64,000 nucleotides of DNA from Amycolatopsis sp. CA-230715 (GCF_018736145.1 NZ_CP059997.1:4959501-5023500); one strand, 5' to 3'. Counted from the stretch's first letter, positions 1-8,658 are shown. Made by a program: numbers and translations. Notes: generated from the sequence alone by a model not told the origin.

Positions 1-117
1 ATGCACGACGCCGCCCACCTCGCGGCCGTGCTCGACGACGTCGTCACCCGCGAATTCCGGCGGCTCACCGGCGCCGAACGTCCCGCGAACTGGGAAATCC
101 TGGCCGCGCTGGAGTGA
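1..117 (+). CDS. C-terminal end of an unidentified protein, cut by the window edge
   Basis: An open frame runs from base 1 to a TGA at 115-117 and encodes 38 residues ending NWEILAALE. An ATG lies at base 1, but with no upstream sequence it may be internal. The residues are mostly helical and charged and I do not recognise the family. It reads in the same direction as the glycosyltransferase operon that begins 82 bp later. Confidence 0.5.
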   Translation: MHDAAHLAAVLDDVVTREFRRLTGAERPANWEILAALE

Positions 118-199
118 TCGCGGAGGAGGTCCGCGTCCTCACAGGTCGTGCACAGCGAAGGCACAAGGCCACCACAACGGCCGCCCCGATCTTGGACGC

Positions 200-1441
200 A
201 TGCCCTCCAAGACCTCGAAGCCGGAAGCCCAGCCGGTGTTCGTCACGCGAGCCTGCGCGCCGGTGCTCGACGTGGTCATCCCGGTCTACAACGAGGAGGC
301 GGACCTGGCTGGGTGCGTGCGCCGGGTCCACGCCTACCTCACCGACACCTTCCCCTACCCGTGCCGCATCACCGTCGCCGACAACGCGAGCACCGATTCG
401 ACGCTGGAGATCGCGAACTCGCTCGCCGAAGAGCTGCCCGGCGTCAAGGTGGTCCATCTCGACCAGAAGGGCCGCGGTCGTGCGCTGCGGGCCGTCTGGG
501 CCGCCTCGGACGCGGCCGTGCTCGCCTACATGGATGTCGACTTGTCGACGGATTTGGCGGCGCTCTTCCCGCTCGTCGCGCCGCTCATCTCCGGGCACTC
601 GGACATCGCGATCGGCACCAGGCTGCACCGCGGCGCGCGCGTCACCCGCGGCGCCAAGCGCGAGTTCATTTCCCGGTGCTACAACCTGATCCTGCGCGGC
701 ACGCTCGCCGCCAGCTTCTCCGACGCCCAGTGCGGGTTCAAGGCGATCAGGGCCGAGGTCGCCGCCGAACTGCTGCCGCTGGTCAAAGACACCGCCTGGT
801 TCTTCGACACCGAACTGCTCGTGCTCGCGCAGCGCGCGGGCCTGCGGATCCACGAGGTGCCGGTGGACTGGGTCGACGACCCGGACAGCCGCGTCGATGT
901 CGTCGCCACCGCGGTCGCCGATCTCAAGGGAATCGCCAGGCTCAGCAGGGCCTTGGTGACCGGTTCGCTGCCGATCGGGAAGGTGCGCAGCCAGCTCGGC
1001 AGGCGCCCGCCCGACGCCGACGCGCCGGGAGTGCCGCCGAGCCTGCTGCGCCAGCTCGTGCGGTTCGCCGCCGTCGGTATCGCCAGCACACTGGCCTACC
1101 TGCTGCTGTTCGTGCTGCTGCGCGGCGGAATCGGCGCGCAGGCGGCGAACTTCGTCGCACTGCTGGTCACCGCGATCGCCAACACCGCGGTCAACCGCCG
1201 CTTCACCTTCGGTGTGCGCGGGCGGGAGAGCGCGGGCAAGCACCAGTTCGAAGGCCTCATCGTGTTCGGCCTCGGGCTCGCGCTCACCAGCGGCTCGCTC
1301 GCGCTGCTGCACACGTTCGTCACCGCCCACCCCGCCGCCGAACTGGTCGTGCTGGTGCTCGCCAACCTGCTCGCCACGGTGCTGCGGTTCCTGCTGCTGC
1401 GGAACTGGGTGTTCCGCAAGAAAACCGAGGAAGCGAAATGA
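200..1441 (+). CDS. Family 2 glycosyltransferase fused to a GtrA-like membrane domain
   Basis: 413 aa. The N-terminal half is a GT2 domain: VIPVYNEE at about 26-33 and an MDVDLSTD acidic motif (D112/D114) that should hold the nucleotide-sugar metal, as in dolichyl/polyprenyl-phosphate mannosyl or glucosyl synthases. From about residue 278 there are four hydrophobic segments typical of GtrA, a polyprenyl-linked sugar flippase family. The likely role is making and flipping a polyprenyl-phosphate sugar for a membrane glycosyltransferase. Its stop overlaps the ATG of the next gene (ATGA), which is an ArnT-like enzyme and the natural user of such a donor. The sugar cannot be read from the sequence. 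No clear Shine-Dalgarno precedes ATG 200. Confidence 0.88.
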   Translation: MPSKTSKPEAQPVFVTRACAPVLDVVIPVYNEEADLAGCVRRVHAYLTDTFPYPCRITVADNASTDSTLEIANSLAEELPGVKVVHLDQKGRGRALRAVWAASDAAVLAYMDVDLSTDLAALFPLVAPLISGHSDIAIGTRLHRGARVTRGAKREFISRCYNLILRGTLAASFSDAQCGFKAIRAEVAAELLPLVKDTAWFFDTELLVLAQRAGLRIHEVPVDWVDDPDSRVDVVATAVADLKGIARLSRALVTGSLPIGKVRSQLGRRPPDADAPGVPPSLLRQLVRFAAVGIASTLAYLLLFVLLRGGIGAQAANFVALLVTAIANTAVNRRFTFGVRGRESAGKHQFEGLIVFGLGLALTSGSLALLHTFVTAHPAAELVVLVLANLLATVLRFLLLRNWVFRKKTEEAK

Positions 1442-3276
1442 CCGCGCCCACGCTCGCCAAGGCGAGCGCCCCGCCCGCCGCGCCCGCTCCGGCGGCGCCG
1501 CGATGGCACCGCCCCGCGCTCGCGGCGCTGCTCGCCGGCACCGCGCTGCTGTACCTGTGGGACCTCGGTGCCTCCGGTTACGGCAACAGCTACTACGCGA
1601 TGGCCGTCCAAGCCGGGACCCAGAGCTGGAAGGCGTGGTTCTTCGGCGCACTCGATCCGAGTGGCGTCATCACCGTCGACAAACCGCCCGCGTCGCTGTG
1701 GCTGATGGGACTTTCCGGCCGTATTTTCGGGTTTTCGAGCTGGAGCATGCTCGTGCCCAACGCGCTCGCCGGTGTCGGCTCCGTCGCGTTGCTGTACGCG
1801 GCGGTCAAGCGGTTCTCCGGTTCCGCCGCGGGATTGCTCGCGGGCACCGCGCTCGCGCTGACCCCGGTTGCCGCGGTGATGTTCCGGTTCAACAACCCGG
1901 ACGCGCTGCTCGTGCTGCTGCTCGTCGCGGGCGCCTACTGCACCGTGCGCGCCACCGAGAAGGCGAGCACCGGCTGGCTGCTGCTCGCCGGGAGCGCGAT
2001 CGGATTCGGCTTCCTCACCAAGATGTTGCAGGCGTTCCTGGTCTTGCCCGCGTTCGCGCTGGTGTACCTGATCGCGGCGCCGACCGGGATCGGGCGGCGG
2101 ATCTGGCAGCTGCTCGCCGCGGGCGGCGCGGTCGTGGTGTCCGCTGGCTGGTGGATCGCGGCCGTGGCGCTGGTTTCGGATCGTCCCTACATCGGCGGCT
2201 CCGAAACGAACAGCGCGCTCGAACTCGCCTTCGGGTACAACGGTTTGGGCCGCATCTTCGGCGGCGAGGGCAATGGCGGTCGCGGCGGCGGCGAAATGGG
2301 GGGAATGGCCGGGAACGCCGGTTTCGGCGGGGGCACCGGGCTCGGCCGCCTGTTCGGCGAGAGCTTCGGCACCGAGATCTCGTGGCTGCTGCCCGCCGCG
2401 TTGATCGGGCTCGTCGCCGGGCTGTGGTTCACGCGCCGTGCGCCGCGCACCGATCGCACGCGCGCCGCGTTGCTGCTGTGGGGCGGCTGGCTCGTCGTCA
2501 CCGCGCTGGTGTTCAGCTACATGGACGGCACCATCCACCCATACTACGCGGTGGCGCTGGCGCCCGCGATCGCCGCGCTCGTCGCGATCTCCGGGCGGGA
2601 ACTGTGGCGCGGCAGGAAAAACCTCGCCGCGCGGATCTGGCTCGCGCTCATGCTCGCGGCCACCGGCGTGTGGGGTTTCGTGCTGCTGACCGGGTTCGGC
2701 ACCTGGCAGCCGTGGTTGAAGTACGTGGTACTCGCCGCGACCGCGCTCGGTACGCTCGCGCTGCTGTTCGGCGGCCGCGTCCGGCAGGCCGCGCCGCTCC
2801 TGCTCGCCGGTGTCCTTTGTGGAGGGTTGATCGCGGCGGGCAGCTTCACCGTGGCCACCGCGGCGACCCCGCACACCGGGTCGATCCCGACCGCGGGGCC
2901 GACTTCGAGCGGGTTCGGCGGCGGCCCCGGCGAGGCGGAGTCGGACACCGCGGTCACCGCCCTGCTGGCCACGACGGACACCCAATGGGCGGCCGCGACG
3001 AGCGGCGCGCAGCAAGCCGCCGGACTCGCGCTGAGCAGTGGCAAGCCGATCATCGCGATCGGCGGGTTCACCGGCCGCGATCCGGCGCCGACGCTCGACG
3101 AGTTCAAGCAGTACGTCGCCGACGGGAAGGTCCGCTACTACCTCGCGGGCGGGCGCGGCGGCTTCGGCGGCGGACCCGGCGGCTCGAACGAGATCGCGAC
3201 CTGGGTGGAGGACACCTTCAGCGCCACGACGGTCGGCACCAGCACGGTCTACGACCTGACGAAACCCCTCACCTGA
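1438..3276 (+). CDS. ArnT/PMT-like integral membrane glycosyltransferase (GT39/GT83 type)
   Basis: 612 aa, translationally coupled to the GT2-GtrA gene by an ATGA overlap. It has about eleven hydrophobic segments and the periplasmic VDKPP motif after the first transmembrane helix that is typical of ArnT-like enzymes using polyprenyl-phosphate sugars. Oddities are a glycine-rich insert at about 276-300 (repeated GGG/GMG) and another FGGGPGG stretch before the end; both are outward-facing loops. The family transfers a lipid-linked sugar to a cell-envelope acceptor. By gene pairing (compare the Bacillus ykcC-ykcB type) the donor is inferred to be made by the upstream gene. The acceptor is unknown. 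Confidence 0.85.
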   Translation: MTAPTLAKASAPPAAPAPAAPRWHRPALAALLAGTALLYLWDLGASGYGNSYYAMAVQAGTQSWKAWFFGALDPSGVITVDKPPASLWLMGLSGRIFGFSSWSMLVPNALAGVGSVALLYAAVKRFSGSAAGLLAGTALALTPVAAVMFRFNNPDALLVLLLVAGAYCTVRATEKASTGWLLLAGSAIGFGFLTKMLQAFLVLPAFALVYLIAAPTGIGRRIWQLLAAGGAVVVSAGWWIAAVALVSDRPYIGGSETNSALELAFGYNGLGRIFGGEGNGGRGGGEMGGMAGNAGFGGGTGLGRLFGESFGTEISWLLPAALIGLVAGLWFTRRAPRTDRTRAALLLWGGWLVVTALVFSYMDGTIHPYYAVALAPAIAALVAISGRELWRGRKNLAARIWLALMLAATGVWGFVLLTGFGTWQPWLKYVVLAATALGTLALLFGGRVRQAAPLLLAGVLCGGLIAAGSFTVATAATPHTGSIPTAGPTSSGFGGGPGEAESDTAVTALLATTDTQWAAATSGAQQAAGLALSSGKPIIAIGGFTGRDPAPTLDEFKQYVADGKVRYYLAGGRGGFGGGPGGSNEIATWVEDTFSATTVGTSTVYDLTKPLT

Positions 3277-3618
3277 CCCTTTTCCCCTGATGGCGGGTAC
3301 GGGTCGCCCTGATTTCGGCGTGGCAACCGAAGATCGGGCCTCCTCGGGGACCGCGATGCCCCGAAGGCCACCTTCGGGGAACCTAGCGCCACTTTCGCGG
3401 CCCTCGCAGGCGTGCGGCCGAGGCTGCTCATGCCCCGAAGGCCACCTTCGGGGCATGAGACGCCGCGATTCCACCCCTCGCGCGCTCGGCTCCCGCGAAG
3501 CGCGCGCCCCGAAAGTGACCTTCAGGGCGTTCAGGTCCCCAAAAGTCACCTTCGGGGCATCGCGGGCCGGGGCCCCGATCTTGACCGGCCGGCCCGCGGA
3601 GTCTCCGGCGCCTGCCTG
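3277..3618. repeat. Gene-free gap filled with CCCCGAAGG-type palindromes
   Basis: This gap separates convergent genes and holds several hairpins of one family. 3359-3379 has a 9-bp stem CCCCGAAGG with loop CCA. 3429-3457 has a 13-bp stem beginning CATGCCCC, again with loop CCA. 3506-3558 holds two half-sites, GCCCCGAAAGTGAC (3506-3519) and GTCACCTTCGGGGC (3545-3558), that pair with each other. Their position suggests transcription termination or 3'-end protection in both directions, but there is no U tract. I see no coding potential. Confidence 0.75.
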
Positions 3619-3640
3619 CATTTAGCGGGCTAAACGTCGT
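3619..3640 (-). repeat. GACGTTTAGC stop-proximal hairpin repeat (copy 1)
   Basis: On the minus strand the sequence ACGACGTTTAGCCCGCTAAA begins on the stop codon of the threonine dehydratase gene. TTTAG and CTAAA can pair across CCCG. Six further copies occur in the window, six of the seven at or just after a gene's stop codon. Confidence 0.75.
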
Positions 3641-4539
3641 CAGGAAGGGGACCAGTCGGCGTTCGCCCCGCACAGCACCAGGCACGGCAGGTCCGCGTCG
3701 AACCGGCCGCCGAGCCAGGCGGCGAAGGGCACCGCCGCGGCGGGTTCGACCGCCAGCCGGAAGTCCTCCCACAACCGGTCCCGCGCCGCGACGATCTCGG
3801 CGTCCGACACCAGCACCGACACAGTCCGCGCCGTGCGAAGCACCGCGAAGGGCGCTTCGCCGATACTCGTCGCCCCCAGCGCCGAGGAGGCGACGGAGTC
3901 GACCGGCACGTCCACCGGCTCACCGGCTTCGAGCGCGGCGTGCACGGAGCAGCAGCGCTCCGGTTCGGCCACCACGCAAACCCGGTCCCCGATCGCCAGC
4001 GCGGTGCCCGCCGCGAGCCCGCCCCCACCCGCGGCGACCACGACGGCGTCCACCTCCGGTGCCTCTTCGACGACTTCCGCGGCGACGGTGCCCTGCCCGG
4101 CGATGACCGCCGGATCGTCGTAGGCGGGCAGGTACCGCGCCCCGGTCACGGCCCGCGCCGCAGCCGCCGCTTCGGCGTAGGTGTCGCCGTGCCTGATCAG
4201 CTCGGCACCCGCGGCGACGATCCGGCGCGCCTTCGCTTCCGGCACCGAACGCGGCGTGTACACCGTCGCCGGGATCCCGAGCAGCCGCGCCGCCGTCGCC
4301 ACGCCGAGACCGTGGTTGCCGCCGGACGCCGTCACCACCCGGTCCGGACGGTCGCCCGAGAGCAGCGCGTTCGTCGCGCCCCGCAGCTTGAACGAGCCGC
4401 CGAGCTGGAGGTGTTCGAGCTTGAGCACGAGCGGGCGGCCGTCGATCGTCACGCGCATCAGCGGCGTACGGCGCACGTAGGGGCGAATCGCGGTGGCCGC
4501 GGCCGCGACGTCCGCCGCGGCGGGAAGGCAGGTCGTCAT
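3640..4539 (-). CDS. Threonine/serine dehydratase, PLP-dependent, no regulatory domain
   Basis: 299 aa, fold-type II PLP enzyme. Schiff-base lysine K51 lies in GSFKLRGA, the substrate loop is SGGNHG, and the glycine-rich phosphate-binding loop is AGGGGLAAG near 168. The length covers only the catalytic domain, without the C-terminal ACT-like domain of biosynthetic IlvA, so a catabolic deaminase or an amino-acid racemase of the same fold is more likely. Start ATG 4539 has GGTGGAG just upstream. It is divergent, across 69 bp, from a LysR gene that probably controls it. A stop-proximal hairpin repeat follows. Confidence 0.85.
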   Translation of the reverse strand: MTTCLPAAADVAAAATAIRPYVRRTPLMRVTIDGRPLVLKLEHLQLGGSFKLRGATNALLSGDRPDRVVTASGGNHGLGVATAARLLGIPATVYTPRSVPEAKARRIVAAGAELIRHGDTYAEAAAAARAVTGARYLPAYDDPAVIAGQGTVAAEVVEEAPEVDAVVVAAGGGGLAAGTALAIGDRVCVVAEPERCCSVHAALEAGEPVDVPVDSVASSALGATSIGEAPFAVLRTARTVSVLVSDAEIVAARDRLWEDFRLAVEPAAAVPFAAWLGGRFDADLPCLVLCGANADWSPS

Positions 4540-4608
4540 GTCTCCACCATGCGCCCGCGCGGGTCGTAAGATCCAGTGCGAACTGCTGGCCTGACCTTAG
4601 GAACGCTT

Positions 4609-5529
4609 ATGGCACTCGACGCGGCGAGGCTGCGGGTGCTCGTCGAGGTCGCGCACGCCGGTTCCATCGCCGCCGCGGCGGCCGGGATGGGCTTCACCGC
4701 CTCGGCACTTTCCCAGCAACTCGCCAAGCTGGAACGGGAAACCGGGTGCGCGCTCGTCGAGCGGCGACCGGACGGAATCCGGCTGACGGCGCCGGGCCGC
4801 ACGCTCGTCGAGCACGGCGAACGCGTACTCGGCGAACTGCGCGACGCCGAAACCGCGATCCGCGCGGCCGCGGGCGAACACTCCGTCGAGATCGTCGTCG
4901 GCTCCTTCGCCACCGCGGGCCGCCTGCTCATCCCCGAAGCGCTCGCGAAGTTCCGCCGCGACCGGCCGGGAGTGCGCCTGTCGCTCGTCGACATCGAACC
5001 ACCGCGCGGCTACGGCGAAGTCACCTCACGCGATCTCGACCTGCTCGTCACCCACCAGTACCCCGGTGTCACCGCGCCCTCCGCCGCCGGGCTGCGGCGC
5101 ACCCGGCTGCTCGCCGACCCCATCCGCCTCGTGCTCCCGCCAGGGCACCCGCCCGCCACCCTCGCCGAACTCGGCGACGTCGATTGGATCTCCGGTCGCC
5201 GCGATTCGCCGAACCGGACCTGCCTCGGCCACCTCGCCGCCAAGGCCGGGATCACGCCGAGGGTCGCCTACGAGACGGTCGACTACGAGGTGACGCTGTC
5301 ACTGGTCACCGCCGGGCTCGGAGTGTCGCTCGTCCCCGCCAGCGTCCTCGCCGGTAGGGCCGGTCTCAACGTCCGCGAACTGCGGAAACCACGCCCCGAA
5401 CGGCTCATCCACCTCGTGCACCGCACCCGGCCGCCGGGTGTCGTAGCCGAGCTGGCGACGGTGCTGCGTGACACCGCGACCCGGGTCAGTACACTGGTCC
5501 ACGGACCCCGCGCGGCGTCCACCCTGTGA
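4609..5529 (+). CDS. LysR-family transcriptional regulator
   Basis: 306 aa from ATG 4609 (AGGAA 5-6 nt upstream; an in-frame GTG at 4576 is less likely because the family starts at the MALDAARLRVL helix). N-terminal winged HTH at about 1-60 (SALSQQLAKLE recognition region), then a type-2 periplasmic-binding-like effector domain. Divergent placement suggests it regulates the adjacent threonine/serine dehydratase. Unusually, its last nine codons and TGA (5503-5529) lie inside the 5' arm of the SRP RNA gene, and the RNA's promoter lies in its coding sequence. Confidence 0.88.
   Translation: MALDAARLRVLVEVAHAGSIAAAAAGMGFTASALSQQLAKLERETGCALVERRPDGIRLTAPGRTLVEHGERVLGELRDAETAIRAAAGEHSVEIVVGSFATAGRLLIPEALAKFRRDRPGVRLSLVDIEPPRGYGEVTSRDLDLLVTHQYPGVTAPSAAGLRRTRLLADPIRLVLPPGHPPATLAELGDVDWISGRRDSPNRTCLGHLAAKAGITPRVAYETVDYEVTLSLVTAGLGVSLVPASVLAGRAGLNVRELRKPRPERLIHLVHRTRPPGVVAELATVLRDTATRVSTLVHGPRAASTL
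5468..5495 (+). promoter_or_regulatory. Probable promoter of ffs
   Basis: GTGACA (5468-5473) and TACACT (5490-5495) are 16 nt apart and end 7 nt before the first paired base of the SRP RNA at 5503. The whole promoter is inside the LysR coding sequence. Confidence 0.6.
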
Positions 5530-5588
5530 ACCTCCCCAGGGCCGGAAGGCAGCAAGGATAAGCAGGCTCTGGCGGGTGCGCGGGGTCC
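5503..5588 (+). ncRNA. ffs: Signal recognition particle RNA, small bacterial (4.5S-like) type
   Basis: The terminal arms GGACCCCGCG (5503-5512) and CGCGGGGTCC (5579-5588) are complementary. The apical region carries the conserved SRP core, CAGGGCC then GGAAGGCAGCAAGG, then the opposite strand GCTCTGG, which binds Ffh. The length (about 86 nt) and the position just upstream of dnaX match actinobacterial ffs. Exact ends are from pairing only. It partners Ffh/FtsY in targeting membrane proteins. Confidence 0.92.
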
Positions 5589-5639
5589 CCTATTCCGAGT
5601 TCGGTCGCCGTTGGCGACCTCCCGGTGTCCTGCTCCGCA

Positions 5640-5692
5640 GCGGGGGCCGAGCCCCCGCACCCCCACGGTGCGAGCTCCTCGTCTTGACGGCC
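5640..5692 (+). terminator. Hairpin plus conserved tail downstream of ffs
   Basis: A perfect 8-bp stem GCGGGGGC/GCCCCCGC with loop CGA (5640-5658) is followed by ACCCCCACGGTGCGAGCTCC and, slightly later, TTGACGGCC. The same hairpin-plus-tail occurs in the same orientation 3' of the tRNA-Pro gene (58767-58819), and part of it at 53801-53824. It probably ends ffs transcription; the conserved tail is unexplained. Confidence 0.6.
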
Positions 5693-5832
5693 TGCTCCCG
5701 TTCGGTGACACCAGCGAATCTTGCTGGTGCAGCTTCTCCTTCTCGTGGGTGAGGTGGGTCCCCTTTGTGCGGGAGGGTTGTGCTGGTTTTGGTTGCCAGC
5801 ATGGGTTTCCAGTCGAGAGAAGGGGAACCGAG

Positions 5833-6318
5833 ATGCGTGCAGGGGTTGTCGGAGTGGTGGCGGTGTCGGCGCTGGCCGCGGGTGTGAGTCCGGCTTCGGC
5901 TGAGGTTCGGCAGTCGGTGGTGGGGGTCGGCGGGATGGCGTTCCACAGCGATCGGCTGACGTTCGCCTTCGACGCGCACGCTGTCGCGGGTGCCCAGTGG
6001 CGGTCGCGCGGCACTTTCCACGTGTGGCACGCGGGGCCCGACGGGCGGGTCAGGGCCGAGTACGCGGGCACCGTGAAGTGCATGCTCGCGACGGCCGGGT
6101 ACGCGACCGTCACGGGCACCCTCCACATCGTGCGCGGCGACCCGAAGATGGAAGGCACCTGGGCGGGGTTCAGCATCGTCGGCAACTCCGCGCCGAACCG
6201 AATCGGCTACGGCGGCCAAGCCTGGGGCGACCCCAAGCCCGGCAACGACTGCACCGCGCTGCCGCCCTACTCACCCGTCGAGTTCGGCCACTACCGAGTC
6301 AACTCCGGCGGCATGTGA
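5833..6318 (+). CDS. Small secreted protein of unknown function
   Basis: 161 aa from ATG 5833, preceded by AGAAGGGG. Residues 1-24 form a signal peptide with a likely cut after ASA. The mature part is about 137 aa with two cysteines (one in VKCMLA, one in NDCTALPP) that could form a disulfide, and it ends in an aromatic/proline-rich PPYSPVEFGHY stretch. The pattern suggests a small beta-rich exported protein. I do not recognise the family. It lies between ffs and dnaX and is followed by a stop-proximal repeat and a strong hairpin. Confidence 0.7.
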   Translation: MRAGVVGVVAVSALAAGVSPASAEVRQSVVGVGGMAFHSDRLTFAFDAHAVAGAQWRSRGTFHVWHAGPDGRVRAEYAGTVKCMLATAGYATVTGTLHIVRGDPKMEGTWAGFSIVGNSAPNRIGYGGQAWGDPKPGNDCTALPPYSPVEFGHYRVNSGGM

Positions 6319-6322
6319 CCCC

Positions 6323-6344
6323 ACGACATTTAGCCCGCTAAACG
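6323..6344 (+). repeat. GACGTTTAGC stop-proximal hairpin repeat (copy 2)
   Basis: ACGACATTTAGCCCGCTAAA starts 5 nt after the stop of the secreted-protein gene, in the same orientation relative to its gene as the other copies. Confidence 0.75.
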
Positions 6345-6360
6345 CACCCAGCGGTCCCGC

Positions 6361-6407
6361 CCCGCCCCGCGCGCCGGGAGCGTGCGGTCGGGCGCAGAGC
6401 GCCCGAC
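6361..6407 (+). terminator. Strong hairpin before dnaX, within a second repeat
   Basis: CGGTCGGGCGC (6383-6393) and GCGCCCGACCG (6397-6407) form a perfect 11-bp stem with loop AGA, probably ending the upstream transcript. The block 6361-6395 recurs at 31824-31858 with two differences in 35 nt, there too shortly after a GACGTTTAGC repeat. Confidence 0.6.
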
Positions 6408-6417
6408 CGACAGCCTG

Positions 6418-6423
6418 TAGTCT
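6418..6423 (+). promoter_or_regulatory. -10 box of a probable leaderless dnaX promoter
   Basis: TAGTCT ends 6 nt before GTG 6430, so transcription should begin at or next to the start codon. No Shine-Dalgarno is present. The same arrangement precedes many genes in this window. Confidence 0.55.
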
Positions 6424-6429
6424 CGCGGC

Positions 6430-8469
6430 GTGGCTCTCGCGCTGTACCGCAAGTACCGTCCGGCGACCTTCGCCGAGGTCGTCGGCCAGGAGCATGTCAC
6501 CGAACCCCTGCGCACCGCGCTCGCGGCCGGTCGCATCAACCACGCGTACCTGTTCTCGGGTCCGCGCGGGTGCGGCAAGACGTCCAGTGCCCGCATCATG
6601 GCGCGCTCGCTCAACTGCGCCAAGGGCCCGACGCCGGACCCGTGCGGCGAGTGCTCCTCGTGCGTCGCGCTCGCGCCGGAAGGCCCCGGCAGCATCGACG
6701 TCACGGAGCTGGACGCGGCCAGCCACGGTGGCGTCGACGACGCTCGCGAGCTGAGGGATCGCGCGTTCTACGCGCCCGCCGAATCCCGCTATCGCGTGTT
6801 CATCATCGACGAAGCGCACATGGTCACCACGCAGGGTTTCAACGCGCTGCTGAAGATCGTCGAAGAACCGCCCGAACACCTGATCTTCATCTTCGCCACC
6901 ACCGAGCCGGACAAGGTGCTCACCACCATCCGCTCGCGGACGCACCACTACCCGTTCCGGCTGATCCCGCCGAGCGCCATGCGGGAGCTGCTCGAACGCA
7001 ACGTCGCGGCCGAAGGCGTGCCGGTGGAGCCCGCCGTGTTCCCGCTCGTGATCAGGGCTGGCGGCGGTTCCGCGCGCGACACCCAGTCCGTGCTGGACCA
7101 GCTGCTCGCGGGCGCGGGCGCGGACGGTGTCACCTACGAGCGCGCGATGTCGCTGCTCGGCGTCACCGACGTCGCCCTGATCGACGACATGGTCGACGGG
7201 CTTTCCGCCGACGACGCGACGGCCGTGTTCGGCACGGTCGAGAAGCTCGCGGAGGCGGGGCACGACCCGCGCCGGTTCGCCACCGACCTGCTCGACCGCC
7301 TGCGCGACCTGGTGCTCCTGCGCGCGGTGCCGGACGCGGGCACCCGCGGGCTGGTCGCCGCGCCGTCCGAGGAGCTGGCGAGGATGTCCGCGCAGGCCGA
7401 GCGGATCGGCCTCGCCACGCTGTCCCGCTACGGCGAGATCGTCCACAATGGACTGCTGGAGATGCGGGGCGCGACCGCGCCGAGGCTGCTGCTGGAGCTG
7501 CTGTGCGCGCGGATGCTGCTGCCCGCCGTTTCCGATGACGAGGCTTCCGTGCTGCAGCGGCTGGAACGGCTCGAACGCAGGGCGACGGTTTCCGGTCCGC
7601 TAGCGAACGCGCCTCAGCAGGCCGCGCCGCCGCAGGCCGCTCCCCAGGCTCCCGCACCGGAGCGGTCGTACCAACGGCCTTCGCAGCGCCCGGCGGAACC
7701 CGCCCAGCCCGCTCCGGAACCGCAGGCACCGGCCAAGCCCGCGCCCGCGCCGACCGGGCAGGCGGCGAGCCTGCCGCCACGCCCGGTGCCGCAGAGCGCA
7801 CCGGAACCCGCGCCCGCTCCGGAACCGCAGCCGGAACCCGAGGCCGAGCCCGCTCCCTCGGGCGGGATCGACGCCGCCGCGGTGCGCCGAGTGTGGCCGC
7901 AGCTCCTGTCCGCGATCCGCAAGAGCAGCCGCAGCACCGAGGCGATGCTGACGCAGGCGACCGTGCTCAGCGTCGAAGGATCCGAGGTCACGCTGACGCA
8001 CAGCGCCGAGCCGCTGGCCCGCCGCCTTTCCGATCCTTCCAACGCGGACAAGATCGCGGCCGCGCTCGGCGAAGTGCTCGGCGGACACTGGAAGGTGCGG
8101 TGCGTGCACGGCACCGCGGCGGCGAAGGCGCCCGCCGCGCCGAAGCAGGCACCCCGGCAGAACCCGCAGCCGGAGCAGCAGTCGCGGTCGTACCAGCGTC
8201 CGTCCGCGTCCGCGCCGCCCGCGCCGTCCGCGCAGGAAGCGGCGCCGCCAGCTCCGCCGCCGCAGGCGCAGCAGCAGCCGCCCAAGCCAAAGTCGTTGCC
8301 GGAGCCGGACATCCCGCTCCCGCCGGAGCCCGACGACGAGGAAATGCACGCCGAGGAAGGCGGTCCGATCCCGGACATGCCCGCCGGAGCCGCGGCCCCG
8401 TCGGTCGACGCCGAAGAGGCCGCGCACAAGCTCCTCCAGGAACACCTAGGCGCCCGCCCCCTCGAGTGA
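6430..8469 (+). CDS. dnaX: DNA polymerase III subunit gamma/tau (clamp loader ATPase)
   Basis: 679 aa. The start is GTG (VALALYRKYRP, the invariant DnaX N-terminus). Walker A GPRGCGKTSSA is at about 44-54, a zinc module is C63/C72/C75/C78, and Walker B is IIDEAHMV. After the AAA+ and collar domains a long proline/alanine-rich linker (about 395-475, then 560-660) surrounds a compact domain near 475-555 that resembles the tau domain. I see no slippery A-run, so a shorter gamma form by frameshifting is not supported. It loads the sliding clamp and tethers polymerase cores. Position with ffs and recR matches actinobacteria generally. Confidence 0.97.
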   Translation: MALALYRKYRPATFAEVVGQEHVTEPLRTALAAGRINHAYLFSGPRGCGKTSSARIMARSLNCAKGPTPDPCGECSSCVALAPEGPGSIDVTELDAASHGGVDDARELRDRAFYAPAESRYRVFIIDEAHMVTTQGFNALLKIVEEPPEHLIFIFATTEPDKVLTTIRSRTHHYPFRLIPPSAMRELLERNVAAEGVPVEPAVFPLVIRAGGGSARDTQSVLDQLLAGAGADGVTYERAMSLLGVTDVALIDDMVDGLSADDATAVFGTVEKLAEAGHDPRRFATDLLDRLRDLVLLRAVPDAGTRGLVAAPSEELARMSAQAERIGLATLSRYGEIVHNGLLEMRGATAPRLLLELLCARMLLPAVSDDEASVLQRLERLERRATVSGPLANAPQQAAPPQAAPQAPAPERSYQRPSQRPAEPAQPAPEPQAPAKPAPAPTGQAASLPPRPVPQSAPEPAPAPEPQPEPEAEPAPSGGIDAAAVRRVWPQLLSAIRKSSRSTEAMLTQATVLSVEGSEVTLTHSAEPLARRLSDPSNADKIAAALGEVLGGHWKVRCVHGTAAAKAPAAPKQAPRQNPQPEQQSRSYQRPSASAPPAPSAQEAAPPAPPPQAQQQPPKPKSLPEPDIPLPPEPDDEEMHAEEGGPIPDMPAGAAAPSVDAEEAAHKLLQEHLGARPLE

Positions 8470-8524
8470 CCGCGAACCCGCCGGGCTGAGTTCGTGAGCG
8501 TGCGTGGTGCGAGCGTGCGGAAGT

Positions 8525-8658
8525 CCCCAAAGGTGACCTTCGGGGCGCTCAGTTCCCTGAAAGTCACTTTCGGGGCAGGCGAGAGCCGGGCGGACGGCGG
8601 GAGTTCTTCGCGAGGGCCGAGTTCGTGGCGCTCAGGTCCCCGAAGGTGGCCTTCGGGG
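8525..8658. repeat. CCCCGAAGG-type palindromes downstream of dnaX
   Basis: 8525-8546 and 8555-8576 are two half-elements (CCCCAAAGGTGAC... and ...GTCACTTTCGGGG) that can pair with each other. 8638-8658 is a compact hairpin, stem CCCCGAAGG, loop TGG. They lie between the convergent dnaX and the small gene ending at 8716. Confidence 0.7.

Noticed and set aside
65..3621. Long minus-strand open frames opposite the glycosyltransferase operon
   Set aside because: They are arginine/glycine/proline-rich with no domain and arise from GC-saturated third positions opposite well-recognised genes.
3277..3639. CRISPR array suggested by repeated CCCCGAAGG units
   Set aside because: Units are palindromic with irregular spacing, no uniform spacers, and no cas genes in the window.
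6430..8469. Programmed frameshift in dnaX giving a gamma form
   Set aside because: No A-rich slippery heptamer or following stem; the full frame continues into a tau-like region.
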